Shown here piece after piece: positions 42,046 to 51,551 of a stretch of 64,000 bases of DNA. The notes under the pieces are model-generated. The model made no database searches. It worked only from the letters and a program-made list of their open reading frames with translations, and was not told where the DNA came from. The position numbers and the translations under genes are program-made. The DNA lies in NCBI GenBank assembly GCA_017405525.1, contig JAFRAH010000038.1:62001-126000 (forward strand). Reading direction: 5' to 3'. Origin of the DNA: Synergistaceae bacterium (GTDB lineage Bacteria; Synergistota; Synergistia; Synergistales; Aminobacteriaceae). The stretch's first letter is position 1; every line of letters begins with the position of its first letter.

Positions 42046-43272
42046 TTGAAGCTGAAACTCACAGTAATAGTCATGCTCATGTGCGCAGTGTTCGCAGGGG
42101 CTGCCCTTTCTGCTGAGCCTGCAAAGTTCCACATCGGCGTTATGACCGGGACAGTCTCGCAGTCAGAGGACGACCTCAGAGGCGCGGAACTCATGATCGC
42201 TAAATACGGCGACACCAAAGACGGCGGAATGATCACACACATAACTTACCCCGACAACTTCCCTTCAGAGCAGGAGACCACAATAAGCCAGATAGTCGGC
42301 CTTGCTGATGACCCGCTCATGAAGGTCATCGTAGTGAACCAGGCAGTGCCCGGGACGGCTGAGGCATTCAGGCGCGTGCGTGAGAGAAGGAGCGACATTC
42401 TCCTTCTTGCGGGTGAACCCCACGAAGACCCCGGCGTAATCAGTGAGGCTGCTGACATTGCGACGCACACCGACCACATAGGCAGAGGCTACACTATCCC
42501 GCTCGGTGCCAAGAAGATGGGCGCAAAGACGTTCGTTCATATCTCGTTCCCCCGTCATATGAGCTACGAGACGTTAGGACTCCGCCGCGCAATCATGGAG
42601 GAAGCCTGCAATGACCTCGGCATAAAGTTTGTGTTCGAGACAGCACCAGACCCTACAAGTGATGTCGGAATGGCCGGAGCTCAGCAGTACATACTGGAGA
42701 ACATGCCCGAATGGATCAGGAAATACGGCAAGGATGCGGCGTTCTTCTGCACGAATGACGGACATACTGAGCCCTTGCTCCGTCAGGTTGCGGCACTCGG
42801 AGGCTACTTCGTTGAGGCAGACCTTCCCTCGCCGTTGATGGGTTATCCCGGTGCGCTGGGTATTGACCTCTCGAATGAACAGGGAGACTGGCCCGCAATC
42901 CTCAAGAAGGTTGAGGATGCAGTAGTGAAGGCAGGAGGCGGCGGACGCATGGGAACATGGGCGTATTCATGGGGCTACACGACCACTGCGGCACTCGTTG
43001 AGTACGGGAAACGCTACGTTGAGGGGACGTTCACGAACAAGCTCGGAACTGCCCAGTCACTCAGGGAGATGAGGATGGCCTATGACGAGTTCTGCCCCGG
43101 TGCCCATTGGGGGGCAAGCTACTTCACCGATGCCGTTACTGGCGTGAAGAACACACACTTTGTCCTTCTGAGGCAGGATACCTACGTTCTTGGCGGCGAC
43201 TATCTCGGACTTGCTGACGTTGAGATTCCCGAAAAGTATTTCCATATACGCATGACCCCTTCAGCACAGTAA
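42046..43272 (+). CDS. DUF3798 periplasmic binding protein
   Basis: The 408-aa protein has a signal peptide (ending AGAALSAEP), then the pattern FHIGVMTGTVSQSEDDLRGAELM and VVNQAVPGTAEAFRR, which match DUF3798, a family akin to type-1 periplasmic binding proteins. It is followed by an ABC ATPase and two permeases, so it is the likely substrate-binding component. The ligand is unknown; sugars or nucleoside-like compounds are usual for the transporter class. Start is TTG, with AAAGGAGGAG upstream. A hairpin with a T run separates it from the ATPase. Confidence 0.85.
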   Translation: MKLKLTVIVMLMCAVFAGAALSAEPAKFHIGVMTGTVSQSEDDLRGAELMIAKYGDTKDGGMITHITYPDNFPSEQETTISQIVGLADDPLMKVIVVNQAVPGTAEAFRRVRERRSDILLLAGEPHEDPGVISEAADIATHTDHIGRGYTIPLGAKKMGAKTFVHISFPRHMSYETLGLRRAIMEEACNDLGIKFVFETAPDPTSDVGMAGAQQYILENMPEWIRKYGKDAAFFCTNDGHTEPLLRQVAALGGYFVEADLPSPLMGYPGALGIDLSNEQGDWPAILKKVEDAVVKAGGGGRMGTWAYSWGYTTTAALVEYGKRYVEGTFTNKLGTAQSLREMRMAYDEFCPGAHWGASYFTDAVTGVKNTHFVLLRQDTYVLGGDYLGLADVEIPEKYFHIRMTPSAQ

Positions 43273-43309
43273 AAGATAGTCCAACTCAACCAGTCATGTA
43301 ATTTTCGTG

Positions 43310-43349
43310 GGGAGTGCGCAGATTTCTTGACGCATTCCCTTTTTCTTTT
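43310..43349 (+). terminator. terminator or attenuator after the DUF3798 gene
   Basis: GGGAGTGCG (43310-43318) and CGCATTCCC (43331-43339) pair over 9 positions with one G-U pair and are followed by TTTTTTCTTTT-like bases. It lies between the binding-protein gene and the ATPase of one system, so it may let the binding protein be made in excess. Confidence 0.7.
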
Positions 43350-43369
43350 GACATTAAGAGGTGATTTGT

Positions 43370-45046
43370 TTGTCGGACAATAACAACAACGCTCCATTGT
43401 TACGTCTTGAGCACATAGGCAAGGAATTTTACGGCAACCGTGTACTGTCAGACATCTCATTTGACATCAGAGCCGGGGAAATTATCGGCCTCGTTGGTGA
43501 GAACGGCGCGGGGAAATCTACCCTCCTCAATATACTCTTTGGGATGCCGGTAATCTCATCGACAGGCGGCCATGAAGGAGTCATGTTCATTGACGGGCGG
43601 AAGGTGAACTTCACATCACCAAACCAGGCACTGGCTCACGGCATCGGCATGGTTCATCAGGAGTTCTCACTTATCCCCGGCTTCACTGCAACAGAGAATA
43701 TCCTCCTCAACCGCGAGGTCCTCAACGGCTCTACAATGAGCTACGTCTTCAGCGACAGGGTTTCGACGCTCGACCGTCAGGCCATGAACGAACGCGCAAG
43801 GGCAGCGATTAACACACTGGGTGTGAACATAAGCCCCTACATGACAGTAAGCGAGATGCCTGTGGGCTACAAGCAGTTCATAGAGATAGCCCGCGAGATT
43901 GACCGCAAGAATACACGCCTTCTCTTCCTCGATGAACCAACAGCAGTATTAACCGAGACTGAGGCCGAAATTCTGTTGATTGCCCTGAATAAGTTAGCGA
44001 GGTCAGGAATTGCTATCGTCTTCATCTCCCACAGGCTGAGCGAGGTCAAGGAACTCTGCAGCAGGGTAATAATCCTCCGTGATGGGAGGCTCATAACTGA
44101 CCAGAAGGCAGAGGAACTCACTACGAGGCAGATAGCTTCCCTCATGGTTGGGCGCGAGAGTGAGAGGCGCGAAGTCCCGCAGGAAATCCCAGAGGCACCC
44201 GTAGAGCCTGACAACGTGAACTATACCCTCAGCCCTTCCCCAAAGAAAAAGAAGAAGAAGATCAAGCCTGCCCTCAAAGTGGATCACTTGTGGGTAGACA
44301 TGCCCGGTGAAACGGTGCGTGATGTATCGTTCGAGGTGAAGAAGGGTGAAATTTTCGGCATCGGTGGACTTGCAGGACATGGCAAGCTCGGAATCCCCAA
44401 CGGCATTATGGGGCTCTATCCTGCCGGTGGAAGTGTGAGGCTCTCAGGTCGCAAGCTCACACTCAACAAGCCACGTGCCGCACTTGGGCGGAAGATGGCA
44501 TTCGTCAGTGAGGACAGGCGCGGGGTAGGATTGCTCTTAGATGAGCCGCTCGACTGGAACATAACCTTCACGGCCATGCAGACACAGGGAAGGTTCCTCA
44601 TTGGTATTCCGTATATCTTCCAGATTAGGAACGAGCACGCAATGAGGAAAGAGGCAAAGAAGTTCATCGACCAGCTGGAAATCAGGTGCACAGGTCCTCA
44701 CCAGAAAGCCGGGGAATTATCCGGGGGCAACCAGCAGAAGGTGTGCCTCGCTAAGGCATTCGTTCTTCGCCCTGATGTCCTCCTCATCTGTGAGCCGACA
44801 AGGGGAATTGACGTAGGGGCTAAGACTCTCGTCCTCGACACTCTCAGGAACTACAACAAGGAGAACGGCACGACCATAATCATCACGAGCTCAGAGCTTG
44901 AGGAGCTTCGTTCAGTCTGTGATCGTGTGGCAATTGTTGACGAGGGGAGAATAGCGGGGATATTGCCGGCTTCAAGCCCTGCTGAGGAGTTCGGTATGCT
45001 CATGATGGGCGAGAAAATGCGTGTTGCTCTTGCAGCTACTGAGTAG
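43370..45046 (+). CDS. double-domain sugar/nucleoside-type ABC ATPase
   Basis: The 558-aa protein has two ABC domains, as in MglA/RbsA/YufO. Domain 1 has Walker A GENGAGKST, a GVHQEFSLIPGFTATENI-like Q-loop (MVHQEFSLIPG) and Walker B LLFLDEPTAVLT. Domain 2 has a weak Walker A GLAGHGKLG, as expected for this class, and an intact LSGGNQQKVCLAKA. The linker carries a run of lysines (PSPKKKKKKIK). TTG at 43370 is preferred because AGAGGTGA lies just upstream; GTG at 43361 overlaps it. Confidence 0.88.
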   Translation: MSDNNNNAPLLRLEHIGKEFYGNRVLSDISFDIRAGEIIGLVGENGAGKSTLLNILFGMPVISSTGGHEGVMFIDGRKVNFTSPNQALAHGIGMVHQEFSLIPGFTATENILLNREVLNGSTMSYVFSDRVSTLDRQAMNERARAAINTLGVNISPYMTVSEMPVGYKQFIEIAREIDRKNTRLLFLDEPTAVLTETEAEILLIALNKLARSGIAIVFISHRLSEVKELCSRVIILRDGRLITDQKAEELTTRQIASLMVGRESERREVPQEIPEAPVEPDNVNYTLSPSPKKKKKKIKPALKVDHLWVDMPGETVRDVSFEVKKGEIFGIGGLAGHGKLGIPNGIMGLYPAGGSVRLSGRKLTLNKPRAALGRKMAFVSEDRRGVGLLLDEPLDWNITFTAMQTQGRFLIGIPYIFQIRNEHAMRKEAKKFIDQLEIRCTGPHQKAGELSGGNQQKVCLAKAFVLRPDVLLICEPTRGIDVGAKTLVLDTLRNYNKENGTTIIITSSELEELRSVCDRVAIVDEGRIAGILPASSPAEEFGMLMMGEKMRVALAATE

Positions 45047-45057
45047 GAGGCTGAAAG

Positions 45058-46182
45058 ATGATAGGAAGATTTATACAGAATGCAGGGTGGCCAAGAATCA
45101 TTATTGCGCTTTTCCTGCTTGGTTTGTTTATTGCTGCTCCGTTCGTCGGGGTGAGGGTGGACACGTCATTATCGAATACACTCGTACGCTTCGGAATGAA
45201 CGGGGTTATGGTTCTTGCGATGATTCCGATGGTACAGGCAGGGTGCGGGCTGAATTTCGGGCTGCCACTGGGGATTATTGCGGGCTTGCTCGGTGCTACC
45301 CTCTCGATTGAGTGGAACGTCGAGATTTTGGCGCGTCTTGCTGAGCTTGGAGCACAGTACAAAATTTCGTGGCTCAATGAGGCATTCCTCACGTCATGGC
45401 GCGAGCCTATAGGGTTTGCTTCAGCCGTGGTTATCGCTGTCCCTATTGCGGCGGTCTTGGGCTGGTTCTATGGCAAGCTCCTTAACCGCGTCAAGGGTGA
45501 TGAGATGATGATAGCTACATACGTGGGCTTCTCGTCTGTCTCGTTCATGTGCATTGCGTGGCTCTTGCTACCCTACAAGCACCCCACTATGGTTTGGGGA
45601 TATGCCGGGCACGGATTGCGCACAACAATAAGCGTTGAGGGTTACTGGCTTCACGTTCTGAGTGATGCTCTGGCTCTCGACATCAACACGGAGAACATAC
45701 ACCTCTACATTCCGACTGGGATGCTGATATTCTTTGCGGTTATGGCGTTCCTCGTGTGGGTCTTCATGAGGACAAAGACAGGCACGGCCATGACTGCGGT
45801 GGGCTCAAACCCTGACTTTGCGCGGGCTTCGGGCGTGAACGTTGACCGTATGCGCACAATAAGCGTAATGCTCTCGACCGTACTGGGGGCAATCGGTATC
45901 ATCGTCTATGAGCAGAGCTTCGGGTTCATTCAGCTCTACATGGGGCCGTTCTACATGGCACTTCCTGCGGTTGCGTCAATCCTTCTTGGGGGGGCTAGCG
46001 TCAACAAGGCAGGCATCCTCAACGTCATAGTGGGGACGTTCCTCTTTCAGGGCATCCTCACAATGACACCGAGCGTGATTAACAGCTACTTGCAGACTGA
46101 CATGTCGGAAGTCATAAGGCTGATAGTGAGCAACGGAATGATACTCTATGCCCTCACAAGAAAGGTGCGTGCCGGAAGATGA
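45058..46182 (+). CDS. ABC transporter permease (BmpA/nucleoside-type), first
   Basis: The 374-aa protein has many hydrophobic helices and the family signatures MVQAGCGLNFGLPLGIIAGLLGA and TKTGTAMTAVGSNPDFARASGVNVDRMR, plus LPAVASILLGGASVNKAG. It starts 11 bases after the ATPase stop, with AGGAGG upstream, and overlaps the second permease by 4 bases. Confidence 0.87.
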   Translation: MIGRFIQNAGWPRIIIALFLLGLFIAAPFVGVRVDTSLSNTLVRFGMNGVMVLAMIPMVQAGCGLNFGLPLGIIAGLLGATLSIEWNVEILARLAELGAQYKISWLNEAFLTSWREPIGFASAVVIAVPIAAVLGWFYGKLLNRVKGDEMMIATYVGFSSVSFMCIAWLLLPYKHPTMVWGYAGHGLRTTISVEGYWLHVLSDALALDINTENIHLYIPTGMLIFFAVMAFLVWVFMRTKTGTAMTAVGSNPDFARASGVNVDRMRTISVMLSTVLGAIGIIVYEQSFGFIQLYMGPFYMALPAVASILLGGASVNKAGILNVIVGTFLFQGILTMTPSVINSYLQTDMSEVIRLIVSNGMILYALTRKVRAGR

Positions 46183-47354
46183 TCCGCAAATTATTCGACA
46201 TAATCGCCGGTAATGCAGTCCCGGCAGTCTTCATCATAATATCAGCGTTCGCAATCCCGCTTTCAGGATACTCAGCAAGCTACCTCATCCAGGAGTTATT
46301 GACGCGCATCGGGCGTAACTCGTTCCTGATACTCTCGCTACTGATCCCCATCATGGCCGGAATGGGTCTGAACTTCGGAATGGTACTCGGAGCAATGGCT
46401 GGGCAGATTGGACTTCTCTTCATCTGCGACTGGGGAATAGTGGGAATACCCGGAATGCTTCTTGCCTGCCTCATAGGTACACCGATTGCCATAGTGCTTG
46501 GGATATTCTGCGGTGCTGTCATGAACAGGGCAAAGGGGCGTGAAATGGTAACGTCCTACATTCTCGGCTTCTTCATCAACGGAGTGTACCAGATGACGGT
46601 GCTCTACCTCATGGGCTGGATCATCCCCATCACTAACCCTGCATTGCTTCTCTCACGTGGCTATGGTGTCCGCAACGCCGTGAGCCTTCTGGGAATACGC
46701 GGCATCCTCGACAACTTAATCCCCGCCATAATCACCGGGACACAGGGAGCAGGTCAGTTCTTCAGCGTTCAGGGCGGTAATGCGTTCGTGATGATACAGC
46801 TTCCATTCCTTGAGGGCTCGATACGTATTCCTCTGGCTACGCTGATTGTGATTGCGTTGTTCTGCGTCTTTATCGTGTGGTTCAGGAAGACCAAGCTCGG
46901 ACAGGACATGCGGGCAATCGGTCAGAACCAGGCAGTAGCTGACAGTGCAGGAATACCCGTAAACAGGACGAGGATTATTGCCATCGTAATATCTACGGTG
47001 CTTGCGTGCTACGGTCAGATAATCTACCTCCAGAACATGGGCACCCTCAACACCTACAACAGCCACGACCAGGCCGGAATGTTCTCGATAGCCGCGCTCC
47101 TGATTGGTGGTGCAAGCGTCTCACGTGCAAGCATCGCTAATGTCTTTGTCGGGGTAATACTCTTTCACCTGATGTTCATTGTTGCCCCAATGGCCGGGAA
47201 AAATCTTATCGGTGAGGCACAAATCGGGGAATATTTCCGTGTCTTCGTGTCCTACGGGATAATAGCGATTGCCCTTGTCCTTCACGCGTGGAAACGTAAC
47301 CGTGAACGTGAGGCTGCCCGCAGGAGCTTACGCGGGAACAAAGGGGGCGAGTAA
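46179..47354 (+). CDS. ABC transporter permease (BmpA/nucleoside-type), second
   Basis: The 391-aa protein is related to the first permease: GMGLNFGMVLGAMAGQIGLL, AKGREMVTSYILGFFING and KLGQDMRAIGQNQAVADSAGIPVNRTR, and a GGASVSRASIANVFVG block. It probably forms the heterodimer with the first permease. It overlaps that gene by 4 bases. Confidence 0.87.
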   Translation: MIRKLFDIIAGNAVPAVFIIISAFAIPLSGYSASYLIQELLTRIGRNSFLILSLLIPIMAGMGLNFGMVLGAMAGQIGLLFICDWGIVGIPGMLLACLIGTPIAIVLGIFCGAVMNRAKGREMVTSYILGFFINGVYQMTVLYLMGWIIPITNPALLLSRGYGVRNAVSLLGIRGILDNLIPAIITGTQGAGQFFSVQGGNAFVMIQLPFLEGSIRIPLATLIVIALFCVFIVWFRKTKLGQDMRAIGQNQAVADSAGIPVNRTRIIAIVISTVLACYGQIIYLQNMGTLNTYNSHDQAGMFSIAALLIGGASVSRASIANVFVGVILFHLMFIVAPMAGKNLIGEAQIGEYFRVFVSYGIIAIALVLHAWKRNREREAARRSLRGNKGGE

Positions 47355-47356
47355 CC

Positions 47357-47872
47357 ATGCAGGAAGTCATGAATGAATACATCGTGCTCTTGACGCAGTA
47401 CCTCACACAGTGGGGAATAAGTCCCGGACTTGCCGGGGTAATCTTGGCGGTAGTAGTGTGGCTCTTGCTGTATCTCGGCAGGGGCTTGGGGGTCTTCAGG
47501 TTCCTCATGAGGTGGTATCAGAGGCTGTTGCTTCTTGCGGGGCTGGTGGCACTGGGCTTCTGGCTGTTCTACATTGGGAGGGAGCATCAGGTGTTCCTCG
47601 ACAACAAGCCCATGAACGACTACAGGGCACTCGAACAGGTCAACGTGAGCATAAACGGCGGCGAGTCAGTCGAGATCATGGCACGTGAGAGGAGCGTCAA
47701 GAAGACTGTCGGGCCTGAATTTGAGCTGAAGGCAGAAATTTTTGACGAGGACGGCGAAATAGTGGACACAATCACGAGGACTATAACGCCAAAATGCAGC
47801 AAGGACATAATGATTAACCTACCGATGCTTGCGGGGGGTGCTGAGGATTTCGTCCTGCCTGCTCCAAGATAG
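47357..47872 (+). CDS. small membrane protein of the ABC operon (possible DUF6672)
   Basis: The 171-aa protein has two membrane helices (about residues 22-42 and 52-72) and then a beta-rich extracytoplasmic part, SINGGESVEIMARERSVKKTVGPEFELKAEIFDEDGE. It begins 2 bases after the second permease and ends at a terminator. The position suggests an accessory subunit of the transporter; I recall a DUF6672 protein of this shape next to such operons but cannot confirm. Confidence 0.55.
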   Translation: MQEVMNEYIVLLTQYLTQWGISPGLAGVILAVVVWLLLYLGRGLGVFRFLMRWYQRLLLLAGLVALGFWLFYIGREHQVFLDNKPMNDYRALEQVNVSINGGESVEIMARERSVKKTVGPEFELKAEIFDEDGEIVDTITRTITPKCSKDIMINLPMLAGGAEDFVLPAPR

Positions 47873-47888
47873 GCATCAAGTGAACTTC

Positions 47889-47925
47889 ACGGAAGGTTGC
47901 GGAGAAATTCCCGGCCTTCCGTTTT
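47889..47925 (+). terminator. terminator of the DUF3798 operon
   Basis: ACGGAAGG (47889-47896) and CCTTCCGT (47915-47922) are perfect arms with an 18-base loop and a short T run. It lies between the operon and the convergent lysR gene. Confidence 0.7.
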
Positions 47926-47930
47926 CACCC

Positions 47931-48908
47931 TCATAGCCTCCCTGTGCTTACACGTGCGAGTTTTTCCCCACCAATCACCGAAAATTGTTCCTCCAGCAAA
48001 TCGATGAAGTCCCTGCAATGATGGTTCAGGTATCTTTGACGGCTGTATATCACGCAGATATTCAGGAGCACCGGCCTTCCCCGGAAGTAAAGCGGAAATA
48101 TATTCACGTCATCATTCATCTGGTAGTGCCAGCGTGCAAGGTTCATGTGTGAGGTGAAACACCCGGCTAATGCGGCATTGCACAGGGGAGCCATTATTGT
48201 GGTGTAGCCAGCCTTGAGGTAGGTCTTGGGCTCGTAACCTGCATCGTCAAAGCACCGCGCAATCCTTCGTCCCATCCGTCCAAGTGGCGAGACAATCAGG
48301 AACGGAAGACGTGAGAAATCCCCAAGCTCTGCACCCTGAAACGCCTTCTCCCTCAGATCATACATGTCTTCACCGTAATACTTATGCAGTAACTTATCCG
48401 ACACGCAGAAATATACCGGGTCCTCACATGATGCCTTGATGTTCACTCTTAATCTGTGAGCGTCAGTGTCAACCGTAACGGCAAAATCTACCTGGTTCTT
48501 CTGCACGAGAAGTTCAGATTCGTCGCTTGTCCTGTCGATGAGGTCAATCGTAACGTTAGGGTACTTCGCCGAAAATTTTTCCAGGACATCAGGAAGGTAG
48601 TAGTTGAAGCGCGGGGAACTGGCACTAATCACAATTTCCCCTGTGTCGCTCTGGAGGGTGTCAGTCAGTACAGCCTTGAGGTTGAGCTCTTCCTGATGGA
48701 CTTTCTGCGCGAACTGCAGCACTTCCTTCCCTGCACTCGTGAGCTGTAACGTCGGGTAACGGTAGAAGAGCTTTGCCCCATAATACGCCTCAAGCCGGGC
48801 AATGTGGTTGCTCAATGTCTGCTGGCTTATGTGAAGTCTTCCTGCCGTCCTCGTAATGTGCAAGTCCCTCGCTGTCTCCGCAAAGTAATACAGGCTCTCT
48901 AGTTCCAT
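47931..48908 (-). CDS. LysR-family transcriptional regulator
   Basis: The 325-aa protein has the N-terminal winged-helix (LYYFAETARDLHITRTAGRLHISQQTLSNHIARLEAYYGAKLFYR) and a periplasmic-binding-protein-like effector domain. It is divergent from the DUF1932-TctCBA operon, so it most likely controls that operon in response to its substrate. The ligand is unknown. Confidence 0.9.
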   Translation of the reverse strand: MELESLYYFAETARDLHITRTAGRLHISQQTLSNHIARLEAYYGAKLFYRYPTLQLTSAGKEVLQFAQKVHQEELNLKAVLTDTLQSDTGEIVISASSPRFNYYLPDVLEKFSAKYPNVTIDLIDRTSDESELLVQKNQVDFAVTVDTDAHRLRVNIKASCEDPVYFCVSDKLLHKYYGEDMYDLREKAFQGAELGDFSRLPFLIVSPLGRMGRRIARCFDDAGYEPKTYLKAGYTTIMAPLCNAALAGCFTSHMNLARWHYQMNDDVNIFPLYFRGRPVLLNICVIYSRQRYLNHHCRDFIDLLEEQFSVIGGEKLARVSTGRL

Positions 48909-48917
48909 GCTTTCACC

Positions 48918-49008
48918 TCACAAGAAATTTTTGCGGCTATTACAACACGGCCTTGTGAAAATGACAAGCATTTACGATTTTATGTTGTGGATACATGAAT
49001 GATATAAT
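48918..49008 (+). promoter_or_regulatory. candidate LysR operator and promoter
   Basis: TCACAAG (48918-48924) and CTTGTGA (48952-48958) are inverted repeats 27 bases apart. TATAAT lies at 49003-49008, upstream of the DUF1932 gene. The divergent layout fits LysR regulation; the sites are inferred. Confidence 0.4.
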
Positions 49009-49076
49009 CTCCTTAATTTCACAATCCACAAAATTTTTGCACAATATATTTCACACTCGGAAGGGAGAAAACTCTT

Positions 49077-49988
49077 ATGGGATTTTCACTCGGTTTTATT
49101 GGTTTCGGGGAAGCAGCCTACAACATGGGCAAAGGTCTCCGCAATGAAGGCCTCGAAGACATCAAAGCCTATGACGTAGTGATGGACAAGGAAGGCCCAA
49201 TGCGTGATACAGTCCTGAAACGCTGTGAGGACGCAAAGATCAAGGCCGTATTCTCCACGAAGGAACTCGTTGAAGGCAGCGACATCGTAGTCATCGCCGT
49301 ACCCGCAAGGTTCACTGCCTCGACTGCTGACGGACTGAAGCCATTTGCGCGCGCAGGACAGCTCTTCGCGGACGTTACGACAGCACTCCCGCCCATCAAG
49401 GAAGCTCAGGCAGAAGCATTCGCCAAACTCGGAGCTGAGTACATAGACTCGGCAATGCTCGGCTCACTCATGGCACTCGGCCACAAAGTACCCATCCTAG
49501 CATCAGGCAAGGGCTGCAAGAAATGGCACGACCTCATGACCCCGTTCAACATGAAGATCACCCTCGTAAACCCTGACGACCCCGACAACACTAAGGCAGG
49601 AGAAGCCTCAAAGATCAAGCTAGTTCGTTCGGTGTTCATGAAGGGGATTGAGGGACTCATCGTTGAGACTCTGCTTTTTGCCCGGAAGTGCGGGGTTGAG
49701 GACTATATACTCTCGTCAATCTCGAACTCAATGAACCGCGACAAGTTCGAGGATATTGCTTTGCGCATGGCCGGAGCTGACCTCATTCACTCGGAGCGCA
49801 GGAGCTTTGAGGTTGGCGAGTCAATGGAGCTCATGAAGGAAGTAGGAGTAGAGCCCCTCATGGCAATGGGAACAAAGGAACGCCTTGCACGTACGGCGGC
49901 ACTCGGTCTCAACCAGGAATTACACGGTGAAGTGCCCAGAGAGTTCGGGAAAATATATTCACTCTGGGAAGAAAAGAAATACAGTTAA
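49077..49988 (+). CDS. NAD(P)-binding 6-phosphogluconate-dehydrogenase-like protein (DUF1932)
   Basis: The 303-aa protein has an N-terminal Rossmann fold (SLGFIGFGEAAYNMGKGL), FADVTTALPPIKEAQAEAF in the dehydrogenase core and a helical C-domain (KLVRSVFMKGIEGLIVETLLFARKCG), matching DUF1932. Relatives act on hydroxy acids or reduce keto acids. Placement before tctCBA suggests it acts on an imported carboxylic acid. GAAGGGAG precedes the ATG. Confidence 0.85.
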   Translation: MGFSLGFIGFGEAAYNMGKGLRNEGLEDIKAYDVVMDKEGPMRDTVLKRCEDAKIKAVFSTKELVEGSDIVVIAVPARFTASTADGLKPFARAGQLFADVTTALPPIKEAQAEAFAKLGAEYIDSAMLGSLMALGHKVPILASGKGCKKWHDLMTPFNMKITLVNPDDPDNTKAGEASKIKLVRSVFMKGIEGLIVETLLFARKCGVEDYILSSISNSMNRDKFEDIALRMAGADLIHSERRSFEVGESMELMKEVGVEPLMAMGTKERLARTAALGLNQELHGEVPREFGKIYSLWEEKKYS

Positions 49989-50003
49989 GGAGGAATTATC
50001 ATC

Positions 50004-50984
50004 ATGAGGAAAATTCTCGCAGTTATCGCAATCGCACTAATGGTTCTCGCCCTTGCAGGGTCATCACTCGCCGCAGACTGGCCCGCAAAAACGGTAAACG
50101 TCATTCTCCCCTACGGTGCGGGAGGAGACACAGACACATACTGCCGCCAGCTCTTCCAGCGTGTGAGCAAGATCACAGGTCAGACTTTCGTGGTCATCAA
50201 CGAGCAGGGAGGCTCCGGGATTGTCGCGGCAATGGACGTAATGAACAAGCCCAACGACGGCTATACCCTCCTCTTCAACCACACGGGCGCATCACTCGTA
50301 CAGGAAGCTACGGGAATGGTCGATTTCAGCTACACGACAAACTTCGAGAACTGCTGCACGGTTGCCATTGACGAGACATATTCACTTGTCGCGATTTCGC
50401 CCGAAGGTGAGTACAAGCAGTACAGCAAGGGCTGGAAGACTCTCGCTGAGATGCTCGACTACGCAAAGGCCAACCCCGGAAAAGTCAGGTACTCGACAGT
50501 TTTCGGCTCAACAACTGAATACGTCGGGACAATGCTGGAGAATCAGGCGGGCGTTCAGTTCGACAACATCAACGTAGGGACATCAGGCGGCGAAAGAATG
50601 GCGGCCATGCTGGGCGGTCAGGTAGATATTCTTGCGGCGAACTACATGCAGGTGAAGGACTACATCGAGAAGGGCGACCTGGTCTGCCTCGCGGTAATGT
50701 CGAAGCAGAGAGTCCCGGGCATCGACTATCCTACGTTCGCTGAGCTGGGCTACGACAAGGTAGTAACGGCCAAGAAGTACGAGATCAAGTTCCCGAAAGG
50801 CACAGACAAGGCAATCGTCAGCAGGCTCGCGGAAATATGCAGGCAGATAGTCCTTGAAGACCCGACATATGCGGAAGTCCTGAAGGTATACTTTGCCCAG
50901 CCTCTCTACAGGGATGCGGAACAGATGAACGCCGAAGACCCTGCGGAAGTGAAAGAGCTTGAGGCAGGACTAGCGTTAGACTAA
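50004..50984 (+). CDS. tctC: tripartite tricarboxylate transporter binding protein (TctC-type)
   Basis: The 326-aa protein has a signal peptide (MRKILAVIAIALMVLALAGSSLAAD) and the Bug/TctC start DWPAKTVNVILPYGAGGDTDTYCRQL. It also has FVVINEQGGSGIVAAMDVMN and LFNHTGASLV, plus LGGQVDILAANYMQVK. It is the binding protein for the TctAB importer of carboxylates; the substrate is unknown. GGAGGAA precedes the ATG. Confidence 0.9.
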   Translation: MRKILAVIAIALMVLALAGSSLAADWPAKTVNVILPYGAGGDTDTYCRQLFQRVSKITGQTFVVINEQGGSGIVAAMDVMNKPNDGYTLLFNHTGASLVQEATGMVDFSYTTNFENCCTVAIDETYSLVAISPEGEYKQYSKGWKTLAEMLDYAKANPGKVRYSTVFGSTTEYVGTMLENQAGVQFDNINVGTSGGERMAAMLGGQVDILAANYMQVKDYIEKGDLVCLAVMSKQRVPGIDYPTFAELGYDKVVTAKKYEIKFPKGTDKAIVSRLAEICRQIVLEDPTYAEVLKVYFAQPLYRDAEQMNAEDPAEVKELEAGLALD

Positions 50985-51059
50985 CGGAAGATGAAGAGAT
51001 TTCCGCCTGTGATTTTAGGATTGCGGGCGGATTTTCATTACAGGGAGGGAAAATGTTTC

Positions 51060-51536
51060 ATGACTAACAAGATGCGGGATATTTTGTGCTCAATCATAGT
51101 TATTGCCTTCGGGGCGGCTATGATCTACTACGTGAAGGATGTCCGCAGGGTTATACGTTCTGACGTGGGCTCGGCGTTTGTCCCAACGCTAATCGGCTGG
51201 TGCATCGTCATAACCGGCGGCTGCAAGCTCCTCTACTCACTCTTCACCGGCCTCAAGGAAGAGAGCAGGAAGATAGTCTTTGACCAGGACATGCTCGGAG
51301 GAATCGGGACGGTTGTACTGATGGTGCTGTACATGCTTGCGTTCCAGCCCGTTGGGTTTGTTGTGGCAAGCGCGGCATATCTCTTCCTCCAGATGCTCCT
51401 GTTCAGCGAGAAGAGCAACAGGAAGATACTGCTTTTTGCGGCGGTCGCTGTGTTGCTGCCACTTGCGGTTGATGCGCTTTTCGTGTTCGTGATTAAGATG
51501 CCCCTTCCTGTGGGTGTATTCGGTTTCGAGGGATAA
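51060..51536 (+). CDS. tctB: tripartite tricarboxylate transporter small membrane subunit (TctB-type)
   Basis: The 158-aa protein has four hydrophobic helices, MIYYVKDVRR and FQPVGFVVASAAYLFLQMLLF, typical of TctB. ATG at 51060 is preferred, with GGGAGGG upstream; the longer reading begins with unlike residues. Confidence 0.85.
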   Translation: MTNKMRDILCSIIVIAFGAAMIYYVKDVRRVIRSDVGSAFVPTLIGWCIVITGGCKLLYSLFTGLKEESRKIVFDQDMLGGIGTVVLMVLYMLAFQPVGFVVASAAYLFLQMLLFSEKSNRKILLFAAVAVLLPLAVDALFVFVIKMPLPVGVFGFEG

Positions 51537-51551
51537 GGAGGCGTTCAGGCA

